A stretch of DNA of 64,000 bases from PVC group bacterium (lineage in GTDB: Bacteria > Verrucomicrobiota > Kiritimatiellia > CAIKKV01 > CAITUY01), in NCBI GenBank assembly GCA_945870225.1, contig CAMBRF010000001.1:186001-250000 (forward strand), written 5' to 3'. This document shows, one piece after another, positions 54,117 through 63,610 of this stretch. The position numbers and the translations under genes are program-made. A model generated the notes under the pieces. It made no database searches and was not told the origin of the DNA. It saw only the letters and a program-made list of their open reading frames with translations. The number at the start of each line of letters is the position of its first letter. Position 1 is the first letter of the stretch.

Positions 54117-54908
54117 GCGTCGGCTGCCCCGGAATTTTTGGATAGCCTCGCGGGGTGACTTTCCGTGTATGGCTTTGAAAGCGGCGGAAAAATGTGACAC
54201 TTGGGAGAATCCCAGCCGCCAGGCAATCTCCTTGGTCGTCAACCGGCTGCCGGTGATCCACTCCATCGCTTCCGCCATGCGCCGCCGGATGCGGTATTGC
54301 TTTGGGGTCGAGCCGAACTCCCTGGTGAAGAGAAGGCGCAGATGATCGGGCGAATAGCCACACTCGGCACAGAGTTCGTCCAGTGAACGGGACTCGGATG
54401 AATCGGCATCGATGAGATTTTTCAGCTGCTCCGCCGGCGAAAGGCCGAGGGTTGCGGTCGTTTCATCAACCATGTGCCGGAGCATATTCAGGACACCAAG
54501 CTCTGCGCGCAGGCGGTTTTTTGTCGTCGGCATGAGGAATGCGGTTCGTATTCGCTCTGCCTCCAGTCGCCAGCCGTCCAACCGTCCGGCATCCACGGGG
54601 GTGAACATGGGAATCGACAGCCACTCGCCGTCATGCCGGATATCAACCTGATCCGGAAGGGCGCTGATGCGTATGTCATTGCTGTCGAGAAGAAACGCGT
54701 AATTCTCCCGCCGCTCATTAAACTGGAAATGGATAGGCAAGGCTGTCGGCATGAGCAGTAATCCGGAGGAGTCGGCCCCCACACGGAAGCCGGGCGACTC
54801 ATGGAACTCCAGTCCCGAAAAGGTAATGCTGAGGGTCGGGCAGGGGACGCTGTAGGAGGTTTCCTGTGCAAAACGGCAAGCCACGATGTGGCGAACGTGA
54901 AGTTTCAT
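54084..54908 (-). CDS. AraC-family transcriptional regulator
   Basis: 274 residues with two helix-turn-helix units at the C-terminus: SLDELCAECGYSPDHLRLLF and TKEIAWRLGFSQVSHFSAAF followed by GKSPREAI. The N-terminal 170 residues look like a cupin-type sensor. ATG 54908 is used, with GGAGAC about 10 bases upstream; the longer open frame is rejected. It is divergent from the SGNH hydrolase, which may be its target (inference). Confidence 0.9.
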   Translation of the reverse strand: MKLHVRHIVACRFAQETSYSVPCPTLSITFSGLEFHESPGFRVGADSSGLLLMPTALPIHFQFNERRENYAFLLDSNDIRISALPDQVDIRHDGEWLSIPMFTPVDAGRLDGWRLEAERIRTAFLMPTTKNRLRAELGVLNMLRHMVDETTATLGLSPAEQLKNLIDADSSESRSLDELCAECGYSPDHLRLLFTREFGSTPKQYRIRRRMAEAMEWITGSRLTTKEIAWRLGFSQVSHFSAAFKAIHGKSPREAIQKFRGSRRLFPPQGVPGS

Positions 54909-54958
54909 GAAGCGTTTTGTCTCCTGATAACAGACCGCAGAATATGACGGTAACGGGT

Positions 54959-55060
54959 CAGTGACGGGGGGCTGGTCTAGCGTCCCCGCGACCTTGTGTC
55001 GCGGGCCGCACAAATTTCAGGCACCTGCCGCACAAGGCGGCAGGGAGCCTTCCGTCACTG
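54959..55060. repeat. Composite hairpin element C
   Basis: Outer arms CAGTGACGG (54959-54967) and CCGTCACTG (55052-55060) enclose two hairpins: CCCGCGAC-cttgt-GTCGCGGG (54985-55005) and CTGCCGC-acaag-GCGGCAG (55025-55043). The two 5-nt loops are exact reverse complements of each other. It fills the gap between divergent AraC and SGNH genes. Confidence 0.75.
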
Positions 55061-55161
55061 AGGCGTTACATGTGTCGGATCATAACGATTGCCCAAATTG
55101 TCTTCAACCGAATATAGTCGCGCAGGAAAGTAACGGGGAAGATGCCGGGAGAGGGACGAAC

Positions 55162-55770
55162 ATGGCTGGTAAACAGAAAGTTCAGACAGTGGTGGTATGG
55201 GGTGATTCGATTGCGGCCGGCGGGTGGCCGCAATTATTGGAGACCTCGTTCAATGTCGTTTGCAATACGGGCCGGCCCATTCGCGTCGTGAATTCCGGGA
55301 CGTGCGGCAACCCGGCGGCCCAGGCGCGGAAGGAATTCGAGCAGAGTGTCAGGGTGCATCAGCCGGACGTGGTCATCATCCAGTTCGGGCTCAATGATCA
55401 GCGCTTTGACGGTTCACGCGGGGCATTGCCCCTCAGCACGCCCGAGGAATTTCGCCAGCATGTGGGCGAGATGATCCGGCTCTGCCGCGAAGAGGCCAAG
55501 GCGCAGGTGATTGTTTTCGGGAATCACCGCACCCTGGTGACCCTTAGGCTGCCCTCAGGCCTTTTCTATGATGACGTCGTGCGCCTCTACAACCGTGAAG
55601 CCGCGGCGGCGGCCGCCGCAGCGGGAGTCCGATTTGTGGACATGGGCGAGGCGCTCCAGCACCCCGACATTGCCTATACGCGGCTCCTTGATGATGACGG
55701 GGTCCATCTGAGCAACCTCGGCAAGATCCAGTACTCCCGATTGGCGGCGACGGAACTGCAGGGCTTGTGA
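55162..55770 (+). CDS. SGNH/GDSL-family hydrolase
   Basis: 202 residues without signal peptide. VVWGDSIAAGG holds the catalytic Ser16; NSGTCGN and VVIIQFGLNDQR supply the oxyanion Gly/Asn; DDDGVHLS holds Asp179 and His182. These are blocks I, II, III and V of the SGNH fold. ATG 55162 follows GGGAGAGGGA, 70 bases after the composite hairpin element. An esterase, perhaps a carbohydrate deacetylase, is likely; the substrate is unknown. Confidence 0.87.
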   Translation: MAGKQKVQTVVVWGDSIAAGGWPQLLETSFNVVCNTGRPIRVVNSGTCGNPAAQARKEFEQSVRVHQPDVVIIQFGLNDQRFDGSRGALPLSTPEEFRQHVGEMIRLCREEAKAQVIVFGNHRTLVTLRLPSGLFYDDVVRLYNREAAAAAAAAGVRFVDMGEALQHPDIAYTRLLDDDGVHLSNLGKIQYSRLAATELQGL

Positions 55771-55886
55771 GCTGCCCCGCTGCCGCTTGAGCCTTCTTCA
55801 CGAAGACTTGCCGTGAGTCCCTTAATCGGGCATTATCACACGCCGTCAAATTTGAATCGGGTCTTTTTTGAGATTGGAATGAACGC

Positions 55887-57446
55887 GTGATTGCTACATC
55901 GAACCTTACCAAGCGATTCGGACAGGATGTTTTATTCGAGGACGTTTCCGTCCAGTTTACTCCGGGAAACTGCTATGGCCTGATCGGGGCCAACGGATCC
56001 GGCAAATCCACCTTTGTTAAAATTCTGGCCGGACTTATTCCGGCAAGCCGGGGCGAAGTCTCCGTTGGCCGGGACTGCACGCTGGGGTATTTGCGGCAGG
56101 ATCATGCCGAATTCGATAATGTTCCGATCCTGGACACGGTTTTCATGGGGAACAAGAAGCTGTGGGATCTCCATCTGGAGCGGGAAGCCCTGTACTCCAA
56201 GGCTGAACTTACCGATGCGGAACATGACCGCAGCGGTATGGTGGAGGATGAATTCGGCCAGGCGGGCGGTTACACCATGGAGGCGGATGCCGCCAAACTG
56301 CTGGCGGGCCTTGGTTTTACCGAGGACGTCTTCACCCGTGAGATGCACACCCTGAAGGGCGGGTTTAAACTGAGGGTTTTGCTGGCTCAGGTTTTGTTCG
56401 CCCATCCTGACGTTCTCCTGCTGGATGAGCCCACCAACCATCTGGATCTCGAATCCATCGAATGGCTGGTCGAGCTGTTGAAACGGTATGAGGGCACGGT
56501 GATCGTCATTTCCCATGACCGCTTTTTCCTGAATCAGGTCTGCACCCATATTGCCGACCTGGACTATCATGAAATCCGCATGTTCACCGGGAATTATGAT
56601 GATTTTACCATTGCCAGCCTGGAAGCCCGCGAGTTGCGCGAAAAGGCGAATAAAAAGATGGAGAAGCAGATCCATGATCTGAAAACCTTCATCAGCCGGT
56701 TCAGCGCGAATGCCTCCAAGGCCAAACAAGCCACGTCCCGGCAGAAACTGTTGGGAAAAATCGAGTTGGAAGAAGTGAAGCCCAGTTCGCGGGTGTCACC
56801 TTATATCCGGTTCAATCCCAAGCGGCGGCTGGGCGACAAGGTCATTGAGGTCGAGCATATTTCCAAGAGTTATGACGTTCCGCTCTTCAAGGACTTCTCC
56901 TGTAAAATTGGCCCCAAGGAAAAGATCGCGATCATCGGGAAGAACGGCGTCGGGAAAACCACCCTGCTGAAAATGCTTTGCGGGCTTCTGCCGCCGGATT
57001 CCGGCACCGTGGTTTTGGGCGACACCCTTGAATTCAGTATTTTCCCCCAGGATCCGGGCGAAGTCCTTGATCCGACCAGTCAGGCGCTGGTCTGGCTGCG
57101 TCAATTTTCGGAAGATAAGGACATTTCCGAGACCGATCTCCGGTCTTTCATGGGTCGCATGCTGTTCAGCAGGGATGATGTGTTCAAGCCCATTCAGGTC
57201 CTGAGTGGTGGGGAGAAAGCCCGGCTGATCCTGGCGAAAATGATGCTGGAGGGCGGGAATGTTGCCGTTCTGGACGAGCCGACCAATCATCTGGACCTCG
57301 AGTCCATTGAAGCGCTGAACTTTGCGCTTTCCGAAACGGGCAGCACGGTGATCTTCGTTTCCCATGACCATCGGCTGATTGGATCGCTCGCCACCCGCAT
57401 TCTTGAAATCAAGGACGGAAAGATTCTTGATCGCACCTGCGACTGA
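55887..57446 (+). CDS. ABC-F ATPase (YbiT-like)
   Basis: 519 residues with two ABC domains: Walker A GANGSGKST and GKNGVGKTT, two LLDEPTNHLDLESIE-type Walker B stretches, second signature LSGGEKAR and first one degenerate (LKGGFKLR), as in YbiT-type members. The linker between domains is Lys/Arg-rich. ABC-F proteins act on ribosomes rather than as transporters. The start is GTG 55887. No membrane partner is adjacent. Confidence 0.9.
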   Translation: MIATSNLTKRFGQDVLFEDVSVQFTPGNCYGLIGANGSGKSTFVKILAGLIPASRGEVSVGRDCTLGYLRQDHAEFDNVPILDTVFMGNKKLWDLHLEREALYSKAELTDAEHDRSGMVEDEFGQAGGYTMEADAAKLLAGLGFTEDVFTREMHTLKGGFKLRVLLAQVLFAHPDVLLLDEPTNHLDLESIEWLVELLKRYEGTVIVISHDRFFLNQVCTHIADLDYHEIRMFTGNYDDFTIASLEARELREKANKKMEKQIHDLKTFISRFSANASKAKQATSRQKLLGKIELEEVKPSSRVSPYIRFNPKRRLGDKVIEVEHISKSYDVPLFKDFSCKIGPKEKIAIIGKNGVGKTTLLKMLCGLLPPDSGTVVLGDTLEFSIFPQDPGEVLDPTSQALVWLRQFSEDKDISETDLRSFMGRMLFSRDDVFKPIQVLSGGEKARLILAKMMLEGGNVAVLDEPTNHLDLESIEALNFALSETGSTVIFVSHDHRLIGSLATRILEIKDGKILDRTCD

Positions 57447-57542
57447 GCCAGGCGTACAGCCGTTCTGGTTGCGCGGGTGGGGCTCTTGTGTTATCTATCG
57501 GCCTCCATTTATTTCGCGGGTATCACCGAGGAGGCGTTGGCA

Positions 57543-58652
57543 TTGGATTCACGGCAGGCATATATCGCGCTGAACATGATGCAGGGCGTAGGTCCCGTCC
57601 GGGTCCGGACACTGGTTGCGGCGCTGGGGTCCCCCGAGGCCATCCTGGCGGCGGATCGTACGGCGTTACTCGCTGTGGCCGGGGTAGGCGCGGAGACCGT
57701 GGCCAGGATCCTGGATCAGCGGGACCGGGTTGATGTGGCGAGGGAGGAAGAGCGGGCCGCTGCCTTGGGGGCGCGTCTGGTGACGCAGGTGGATGCGGAG
57801 TATCCCAAGCGTCTCCTTCAAATATACGATCCCCCCATGGCGCTCTATGTGCAGGGCACCTTCCAGACACGCGACGAGCATGGAGTGGCCATTGTAGGGT
57901 CGCGCCGGACATCGCATTACGGCCTGGAAATCGCCGAACGGCTGGCGTTTCAACTGGCGGAGAATGGCGTGACCGTGGTAAGCGGTCTGGCACGTGGCAT
58001 CGACACCGCGGCCCATCGCGGGGCTCTCAAGGGGCGCGGGCGCACGGTGGCGGTGCTGGGGGGCGGTTTGGATTGCCTGTTTCCGGTCGAGAACACGGGA
58101 CTGGCCGCGGAGATTGCCGCCCAGGGGGTCGTGATGACCGAATATCTCATGGGGCGGCAGCCGGATAAGACGACGTTCCCGGTTCGGAATCGGATTGTCA
58201 GCGGGCTCTCGCTTGGGGTAGTGGTTGTGGAGGCGGATGTCTCCAGCGGGGCGATGATCACTGCGGACCAGGCGATGGAACAGGGGCGGATCGTATTCGC
58301 CGTGCCGGGTCGGATCGACTCGATCGGGGCGCGGGGTCCGCACAAGCTGATCAAGAGCGGGGCGCGGTTGGTGGAGACTGTGGATGATGTCCTGCAGGAA
58401 CTGGAAACGCTCCTGCCGAAAGCTCCTGTCCGCCCGGCGCAGGCATCCGGGGGGACGGTCCATGGTCCGCGATTTACGGAGGAAGAGAACACGTTGTTGG
58501 CGCTGATTGAGCCTGAGGGCGAGGTGGATGTGGACAGCCTCATCCGGGGTTCAGGATTGAAGGCGTCAGCCGTGAGTGTGCTGTTGTTGGGTCTTGAGAT
58601 GAAACGCGCGGTAAGAATGTTGCCCGGCCAGAGGGTGGGGCTGAGAAGATAG
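57543..58652 (+). CDS. dprA: DNA-processing protein DprA
   Basis: About 369 residues from a TTG at 57543, which follows GGAGG at suitable spacing; the frame is open further up without a good SD. An N-terminal HhH-like part (YIALNMMQGVGPVRVRTLVA) precedes a Rossmann-fold core: VAIVGSRRTSHYGLEIAERL, VSGLARGIDTAAHRGAL, VLGGGLDCLFP. A C-terminal winged-helix-like domain follows. DprA loads RecA on incoming single-stranded DNA. topA follows 12 bases later, a common dprA-topA pairing. Confidence 0.92.
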   Translation: MDSRQAYIALNMMQGVGPVRVRTLVAALGSPEAILAADRTALLAVAGVGAETVARILDQRDRVDVAREEERAAALGARLVTQVDAEYPKRLLQIYDPPMALYVQGTFQTRDEHGVAIVGSRRTSHYGLEIAERLAFQLAENGVTVVSGLARGIDTAAHRGALKGRGRTVAVLGGGLDCLFPVENTGLAAEIAAQGVVMTEYLMGRQPDKTTFPVRNRIVSGLSLGVVVVEADVSSGAMITADQAMEQGRIVFAVPGRIDSIGARGPHKLIKSGARLVETVDDVLQELETLLPKAPVRPAQASGGTVHGPRFTEEENTLLALIEPEGEVDVDSLIRGSGLKASAVSVLLLGLEMKRAVRMLPGQRVGLRR

Positions 58653-58664
58653 TAAGGATGCATT

Positions 58665-61175
58665 ATGGGCCAGAAACTCGTCATTGTTGAATCACCTGCC
58701 AAAGCCAAGACCATCAATAAGATCCTCGGGTCGGATTTTATCGTGAAAGCCTCGATGGGGCATGTGCGCGATCTTCCGGTCAAGTCGCTGGGCGTAGATG
58801 TCGAGAAGGGCTTCAAACCGAAGTACGAGGTCTCTGACGACCGCAAGAAGGTGGTCAAGGAGCTTACTGACGCGGCGGCAAAATGTGAGGCCGTGTATCT
58901 GGCGCCCGATCCTGACCGGGAAGGGGAGGCGATTGCCTGGCACTTGAAAGCCCTGCTGAAGGGCAAGGTCCCTGAGGAGAGCTTTTTTCGGGTGACCTAC
59001 AACGAGATTACGCCGCGTGCCGTCCGGGAGGCCTTCGCCCATCCCAGGCAGATCGATCAGAAACTGGTGAATGCCCAGCAGGCCCGGCGCGTGCTGGATC
59101 GGATTGTGGGGTATAAGGTCAGCCCCCTATTGTGGAGCCGTATCCGTCGCGGGCTTAGCGCGGGCCGGGTTCAATCCGTGGCCTTGCGGTTGGTTTGCGA
59201 GCGGGAGGATCTGATCCGCAATTTCAAGCCGGAAGCCTTCTGGATTTTCGGAGCCAATGTCAGCAAGCGTGTCGATCCTCGCGAGCCTTTCGCCATCCGG
59301 CTGGCCCGCATCCGGGGCGAGAAGGCGGAGATCAAGACGCCGGAACAGGCTGAGGCCGTCCAGAAGGATCTTGAAGGGCGCGAGATACAGGTCAGCGATG
59401 TCATTCGCCGCGAACTTTCGAAGCGCACCTTCCCTCCTTATATCACCAGCAGTCTTCAGCAGGCCGCGTCACGGGTGTTCGACTATTCCCCCTCCCGCGC
59501 CATGAAGATCGCCCAGAAGCTCTACGAAGGGGTGGATCTGGGTGAGGGGCCCACCGGGTTGATCACCTATATGCGTACCGATTCGTTTAACGTCTCGCAG
59601 GACGCCCTCGCGTCATGCCGGACCTTCATTGAGACCCAATACGGCCAGGAGTATCTCCCGGAAAAGCCGAATTTCTTCAAAAGCCGCGGGTCAGCCCAGG
59701 AAGCGCATGAGGCGATCCGGCCCACGGATGTCAACCGGACTCCGGACAGTCTGTCGCATCTCCTCAACCCCGATGAGTTCAAGTTGTATTTCCTGATCTG
59801 GCAGCGGTTTGTCGCCAGCCAGATGGCCCCGGCCCGGATCGAACAGCGCACCGTTGAAGTCGCGACGGTTACGGCGGGGACGGTGCCCGACTATCTGTTC
59901 CGCGCCACGGCGTCACAGGTTGTCTTCCCCGGTTATATGAAGGTCAGCGGTCTCCAACAGAAGACCAAGGAGAAAGATCAGGCCGATAAGGAGGCCGGGG
60001 ACGACGAGGAAGAAGTCGAGCAACTGCCCCAGGTTGAGCCCGGCGAGAAGCTCGATCTGATCCAGTGGCTTTCCGAGCGCAAGGAAACCCAACCCCCGGG
60101 CCGGTTCAGCGAGGCCTCGCTGATCAAGATGCTGGAGGAGAACGGGGTGGGGCGACCGAGTACCTACGCTTCCATTATCGGCACGCTGTACGACCGGCGC
60201 TATGTTTCGAAGGAAAAGAAGGCCGTTCAGCCTACCGACCTCGGCATGCAGGTGAATACCATGCTCGTCGAAAACCTGAATGAACTGTTCGGCGTTAAAT
60301 TTACGGCGAGCATGGAGGAATTGCTGGACGAGGTGGAGCAGGGCAAAGTCGAATGGACGACGATGCTGCAGGATTTTTACACCCGATTTCTGGCGTGGAT
60401 GGTGAACGCCAAGGGGCCCGCCGCCGAACCGGCGCACGTGGACGCCGTGCTCAAGGCCCTGGACGCGGTCACGGAATGGGGACCCGAGACCAAGCGGGGA
60501 CGCCGCACCTACAGCGATAAGAAGTTTACGGACTCCATTCGCGATCAGCTTACCGGAGGCGAGAAGCCCTTATCGATGAGGCAGCTCGAAACCCTGGGCC
60601 GGATGGCGATACGCTACCGGGAGCAGACGCCGGATCTGGACGCGGTGCTCACATCGGCCGGGCTGGTGCGGTTGCTGGACGAGAAGCCGCCGGAACCGCC
60701 CACACCCGCCGCCATCAAAAAGCTGGCGCTTCTCAAGGACCTTGAATTCGAGGCCCCGAAAGAGCGGCGCGGCCGTAAGTTTGATGACAAGAAGTTTGTG
60801 GTGTCGCTACAGCAGCGGGTGGATCAAAACCGGGGCCTGTCACCGGCCCAGGCCCAGGTGCTGAACCGGATTGTCTTCAAGTACGCCGAGCAGATCCCGG
60901 ATTTTGAGGCCCTGCAGGAATCCCTGGAGCTGAATGAGACGCCCGGCACGGAAGACACGGAGAGCGGCGCGCTGCTGGAGCAGTTGAAAAACGTCACGGA
61001 ATGGAAACAGGTTACCACGAAGACGGGGAAGACCTTTGACGATAAAGTGTTCTATGAGTCGCTATCCCGTCAGTTCACCCAGCGCAAGTCGTTGACTCCT
61101 CGCCAGAAGTCGGCGCTCAAGAGAATGGCCAAGAAGTATGTGGGGGATCAGGTCAAGCCTGCGGAGGCGGAATAA
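58665..61175 (+). CDS. topA: DNA topoisomerase I with Cys-free triplicated C-terminus
   Basis: 836 residues. The TOPRIM domain (KLVIVESPAKAKTINKIL, APDPDREGEAIAWHLK) and catalytic Tyr302 (GLITYMRTDSFNVS) are intact, so it should relax negative supercoils. From about residue 590, instead of zinc ribbons there are three related units of about 65-75 residues with the pattern GRxFDDKxFxxSL...LSxRQxxxLxRMxxKY. No Cys pairs occur. A short acidic insert (EVEQLPQVEPGE region) precedes the last core motif. It is followed closely by xerC. Confidence 0.95.
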   Translation: MGQKLVIVESPAKAKTINKILGSDFIVKASMGHVRDLPVKSLGVDVEKGFKPKYEVSDDRKKVVKELTDAAAKCEAVYLAPDPDREGEAIAWHLKALLKGKVPEESFFRVTYNEITPRAVREAFAHPRQIDQKLVNAQQARRVLDRIVGYKVSPLLWSRIRRGLSAGRVQSVALRLVCEREDLIRNFKPEAFWIFGANVSKRVDPREPFAIRLARIRGEKAEIKTPEQAEAVQKDLEGREIQVSDVIRRELSKRTFPPYITSSLQQAASRVFDYSPSRAMKIAQKLYEGVDLGEGPTGLITYMRTDSFNVSQDALASCRTFIETQYGQEYLPEKPNFFKSRGSAQEAHEAIRPTDVNRTPDSLSHLLNPDEFKLYFLIWQRFVASQMAPARIEQRTVEVATVTAGTVPDYLFRATASQVVFPGYMKVSGLQQKTKEKDQADKEAGDDEEEVEQLPQVEPGEKLDLIQWLSERKETQPPGRFSEASLIKMLEENGVGRPSTYASIIGTLYDRRYVSKEKKAVQPTDLGMQVNTMLVENLNELFGVKFTASMEELLDEVEQGKVEWTTMLQDFYTRFLAWMVNAKGPAAEPAHVDAVLKALDAVTEWGPETKRGRRTYSDKKFTDSIRDQLTGGEKPLSMRQLETLGRMAIRYREQTPDLDAVLTSAGLVRLLDEKPPEPPTPAAIKKLALLKDLEFEAPKERRGRKFDDKKFVVSLQQRVDQNRGLSPAQAQVLNRIVFKYAEQIPDFEALQESLELNETPGTEDTESGALLEQLKNVTEWKQVTTKTGKTFDDKVFYESLSRQFTQRKSLTPRQKSALKRMAKKYVGDQVKPAEAE

Positions 61176-61189
61176 TCGGCGGGTCGGGT

Positions 61190-62260
61190 ATGATCGTTGA
61201 GCCCATAGACTCCGTCGCCGTGAGCCCGGAGGACACACCCGTGGAAAAGGTGCCGTCCGCCGGGAGCGCCGGCGGCATGGTGTGGGGTGCCCGGCGGCTG
61301 GCGGAGGATTCTTTGGCCGGCCAGTTTCTGGCCTATCTGGAGCATGAGCGGAATGCCTCGGCGCATACCGTGGCGGGGTACATGATGGATATGGCGCAGT
61401 TTGCCCGGTTTACCTGGGGGGGTGATGCCTTGCCGCCTTTTGCCTGGGGAGAGGTGGATCGTTTCGCCGCGCGGCGTTTTCTGGTCAGTTCGCAAAAAGA
61501 GGGTGCGGCGGCCACCACCACGTCGCGAAAGCTCTCCAGCCTGCGCGCGTTCTACAAATTTCTGGAGCGGGAGGGCCTGGTTCCGTCGAATCCGTTCAAT
61601 GGCCTGAAGGCGCCGAAGCGCGCGCGCAATCTGCCTCAATTCCTCTCGGTGGATGAAGTGACGCGCCTGCTGGCGATGCCCGCCAAAGGATGGGATGAGG
61701 GAGAACGGCCGAGGGGGGCGCGCGAGCGCCAGATGGCGGAGTACATTGCCCGTCGCGACGAGGCGATTCTGGAAACCCTGTATAGCACGGGAGGGCGTGT
61801 CAGCGAGGTAGCGGGTTTGCAGGAAAGTTCGGCGGATATGTTAAGCGGGGTGGTTGTGGTGCGCGGCAAAGGGAAGAAGGAACGCCTGTGTGCGCTGGGG
61901 CGGCCCGCGTTGAAATCCCTGCGGCGGGCTCTGGAGATCCGGAATACGATTTGGCCGGAGATCGGGGCCCGGACGCGGGGCGAAAAGCCGTTGTTCGTGA
62001 ATGCCCGGGGCGGGCGGCTGACCTCCCGCTCCATCGAGCGCCTGTTGAAGCAGTACCTGCAGTCGGCGGGACTGAATCACGAGCTCTCGCCGCATGCGCT
62101 TCGCCATTCCTTTGCCACGCATATGCTGGAGGCCGGGGCGGATCTGCGCAGTGTCCAGGAGTTGTTGGGTCATGCCAGCCTGTCGACCACCCAGATCTAT
62201 ACGCATGTTACCGTGGAAACGATGAAGAAGGCCTATCGCAATGCCCACCCGAGAGCGTAG
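61190..62260 (+). CDS. xerC: Tyrosine recombinase XerC
   Basis: 356 residues. An N-terminal extension of about 40 residues precedes the SAM-like core domain. The catalytic set is Arg in TGGRVSEVAG, Lys in GKGKKERL, HALRHSFATH and GHASLSTTQIYTHV with Tyr337. An insertion of about 20 residues (MPAKGWDEGERPRGARERQM) lengthens the region before the catalytic Arg. The topA-xerC order is common. Partner of the XerD at 15.6 kb. Confidence 0.85.
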   Translation: MIVEPIDSVAVSPEDTPVEKVPSAGSAGGMVWGARRLAEDSLAGQFLAYLEHERNASAHTVAGYMMDMAQFARFTWGGDALPPFAWGEVDRFAARRFLVSSQKEGAAATTTSRKLSSLRAFYKFLEREGLVPSNPFNGLKAPKRARNLPQFLSVDEVTRLLAMPAKGWDEGERPRGARERQMAEYIARRDEAILETLYSTGGRVSEVAGLQESSADMLSGVVVVRGKGKKERLCALGRPALKSLRRALEIRNTIWPEIGARTRGEKPLFVNARGGRLTSRSIERLLKQYLQSAGLNHELSPHALRHSFATHMLEAGADLRSVQELLGHASLSTTQIYTHVTVETMKKAYRNAHPRA

Positions 62261-62293
62261 GGTGATGTTAAGTTTATTGACTGAGAGGGAGAC

Positions 62294-63610
62294 GTGATCT
62301 GGATCGTCTACAATTTGTTGTTTCCGTTTGTGCTGCTGCTCGCGCTGCCGTACTACCTGATGCGCATGTACCGGCGCGGCGGATACCGGAAGGGTTTTGC
62401 CCAGCGCCTCGGCCTTTACGAGCCCGTCCTGCGGACGCGCCTGGACGAGCGACCACGGGTCTGGATCCATGCCGTCAGCGTGGGTGAGACTTTTGTGGCC
62501 CAGAAGTTCATGGAGATCTGGAGGCGGCAGCAACCGGATGTCGCCTTTGTCATGACCGTCAACACGTCAACCGCCCATGCGATGGCCGCGAAGTCGATCC
62601 ATCCCGACGATGTGCTGGTCTATTTCCCGGTCGATTTCCCCCTCGTGATCCGCCGGGTACTGCGGACCTTCCGGCCCCGGATGCTCGTGTTGACCGAGTG
62701 TGAGTTCTGGCCCAACCTGATGCGGCTGGCGAAGCGGCAGGGCATTCCCGTGCTGCTCGTGAACGGCCGTATGTCGGAGAGGTCCTTCAAGGGCTACCGG
62801 CGCTTCCGGTGGCTTTTTGCCCCGGTGATGAGACTGCTCGACGGAGCGTGTGTGCAGGGCCGGCAGGATGCCGAACGCTTCATTACCGTGGGGGCTGATG
62901 CCGCCCGGGTCACGGTAACGGGGAGCGCCAAGTACGATGTGGCGCTTAACGATCCCGGCCGGCCGGAGAAGGCGCGTGAATGGTTCGCGGCGGCGGGGAT
63001 TGCTGAAAGCGATCTGGTTTTACTGGGCGGATCAACCTGGGCCGGCGAGGAGGACATCCTCCTGGATATCCTGATGAAGTTCAAACCCCTCCATCCGTCG
63101 CTTCGGCTGGTTCTCGTCCCCCGTCATGCCGAGCGGCGTGACGAGGTCCTGGCCGCCATCCGGCAGCGTGGCCTGACGTTTGTGCAACGGAGTCAGGGTG
63201 GGCGGGCTGAGGCTGGACAGCGACCGGATGTCCTGCTCGCGGATACGACGGGCGAACTCAAACACCTTTACAGCGGGGCAACGGTTATTTTTGTCGGCAA
63301 AAGCCTGACCCAGCATGGCGGACAGAACATCATCGAGCCGGCCGTGTGCGGCAAGCCCATTGTGGTGGGGCCCCATATGGAGAATTTTCCCGATATCATT
63401 CGCGACTTTACAGCGGCCCAAGCCCTGGTGCAGGTGGCGGACGCGGCGGAACTGGGCCGGCGGATCGGCGAGTTGCTGGGGGATGCGACGTTGCGCCGGG
63501 GTTACGGGGAGCGTGCGGCGGCCTGGGTCGAAAGGAACCGCGGGGCGTTGACCCTGACGGTCACTCGCGCGATGGCCCTCGTCGCACCTTTGCGATCGCC
63601 GCGAGAATAA
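62294..63610 (+). CDS. waaA: Kdo transferase WaaA
   Basis: 438 residues from GTG 62294, with GAGGGAG upstream. An N-terminal membrane anchor (LLFPFVLLLALPYYLM) precedes a GT-B fold: HAVSVGETFVAQ with the catalytic Glu, VLTECEFWPNLMR, FVGKSLTQHGGQNIIEPA. It adds Kdo to lipid IVA on the cytoplasmic face, which implies real LPS. The last 50 bases overlap a minus-strand gene. Confidence 0.94.
   Translation: MIWIVYNLLFPFVLLLALPYYLMRMYRRGGYRKGFAQRLGLYEPVLRTRLDERPRVWIHAVSVGETFVAQKFMEIWRRQQPDVAFVMTVNTSTAHAMAAKSIHPDDVLVYFPVDFPLVIRRVLRTFRPRMLVLTECEFWPNLMRLAKRQGIPVLLVNGRMSERSFKGYRRFRWLFAPVMRLLDGACVQGRQDAERFITVGADAARVTVTGSAKYDVALNDPGRPEKAREWFAAAGIAESDLVLLGGSTWAGEEDILLDILMKFKPLHPSLRLVLVPRHAERRDEVLAAIRQRGLTFVQRSQGGRAEAGQRPDVLLADTTGELKHLYSGATVIFVGKSLTQHGGQNIIEPAVCGKPIVVGPHMENFPDIIRDFTAAQALVQVADAAELGRRIGELLGDATLRRGYGERAAAWVERNRGALTLTVTRAMALVAPLRSPRE

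Noticed and set aside
57950-58966. 340-residue minus-strand frame spanning dprA and topA
   Set aside because: It crosses the ends of two well-supported genes and shows no domain.
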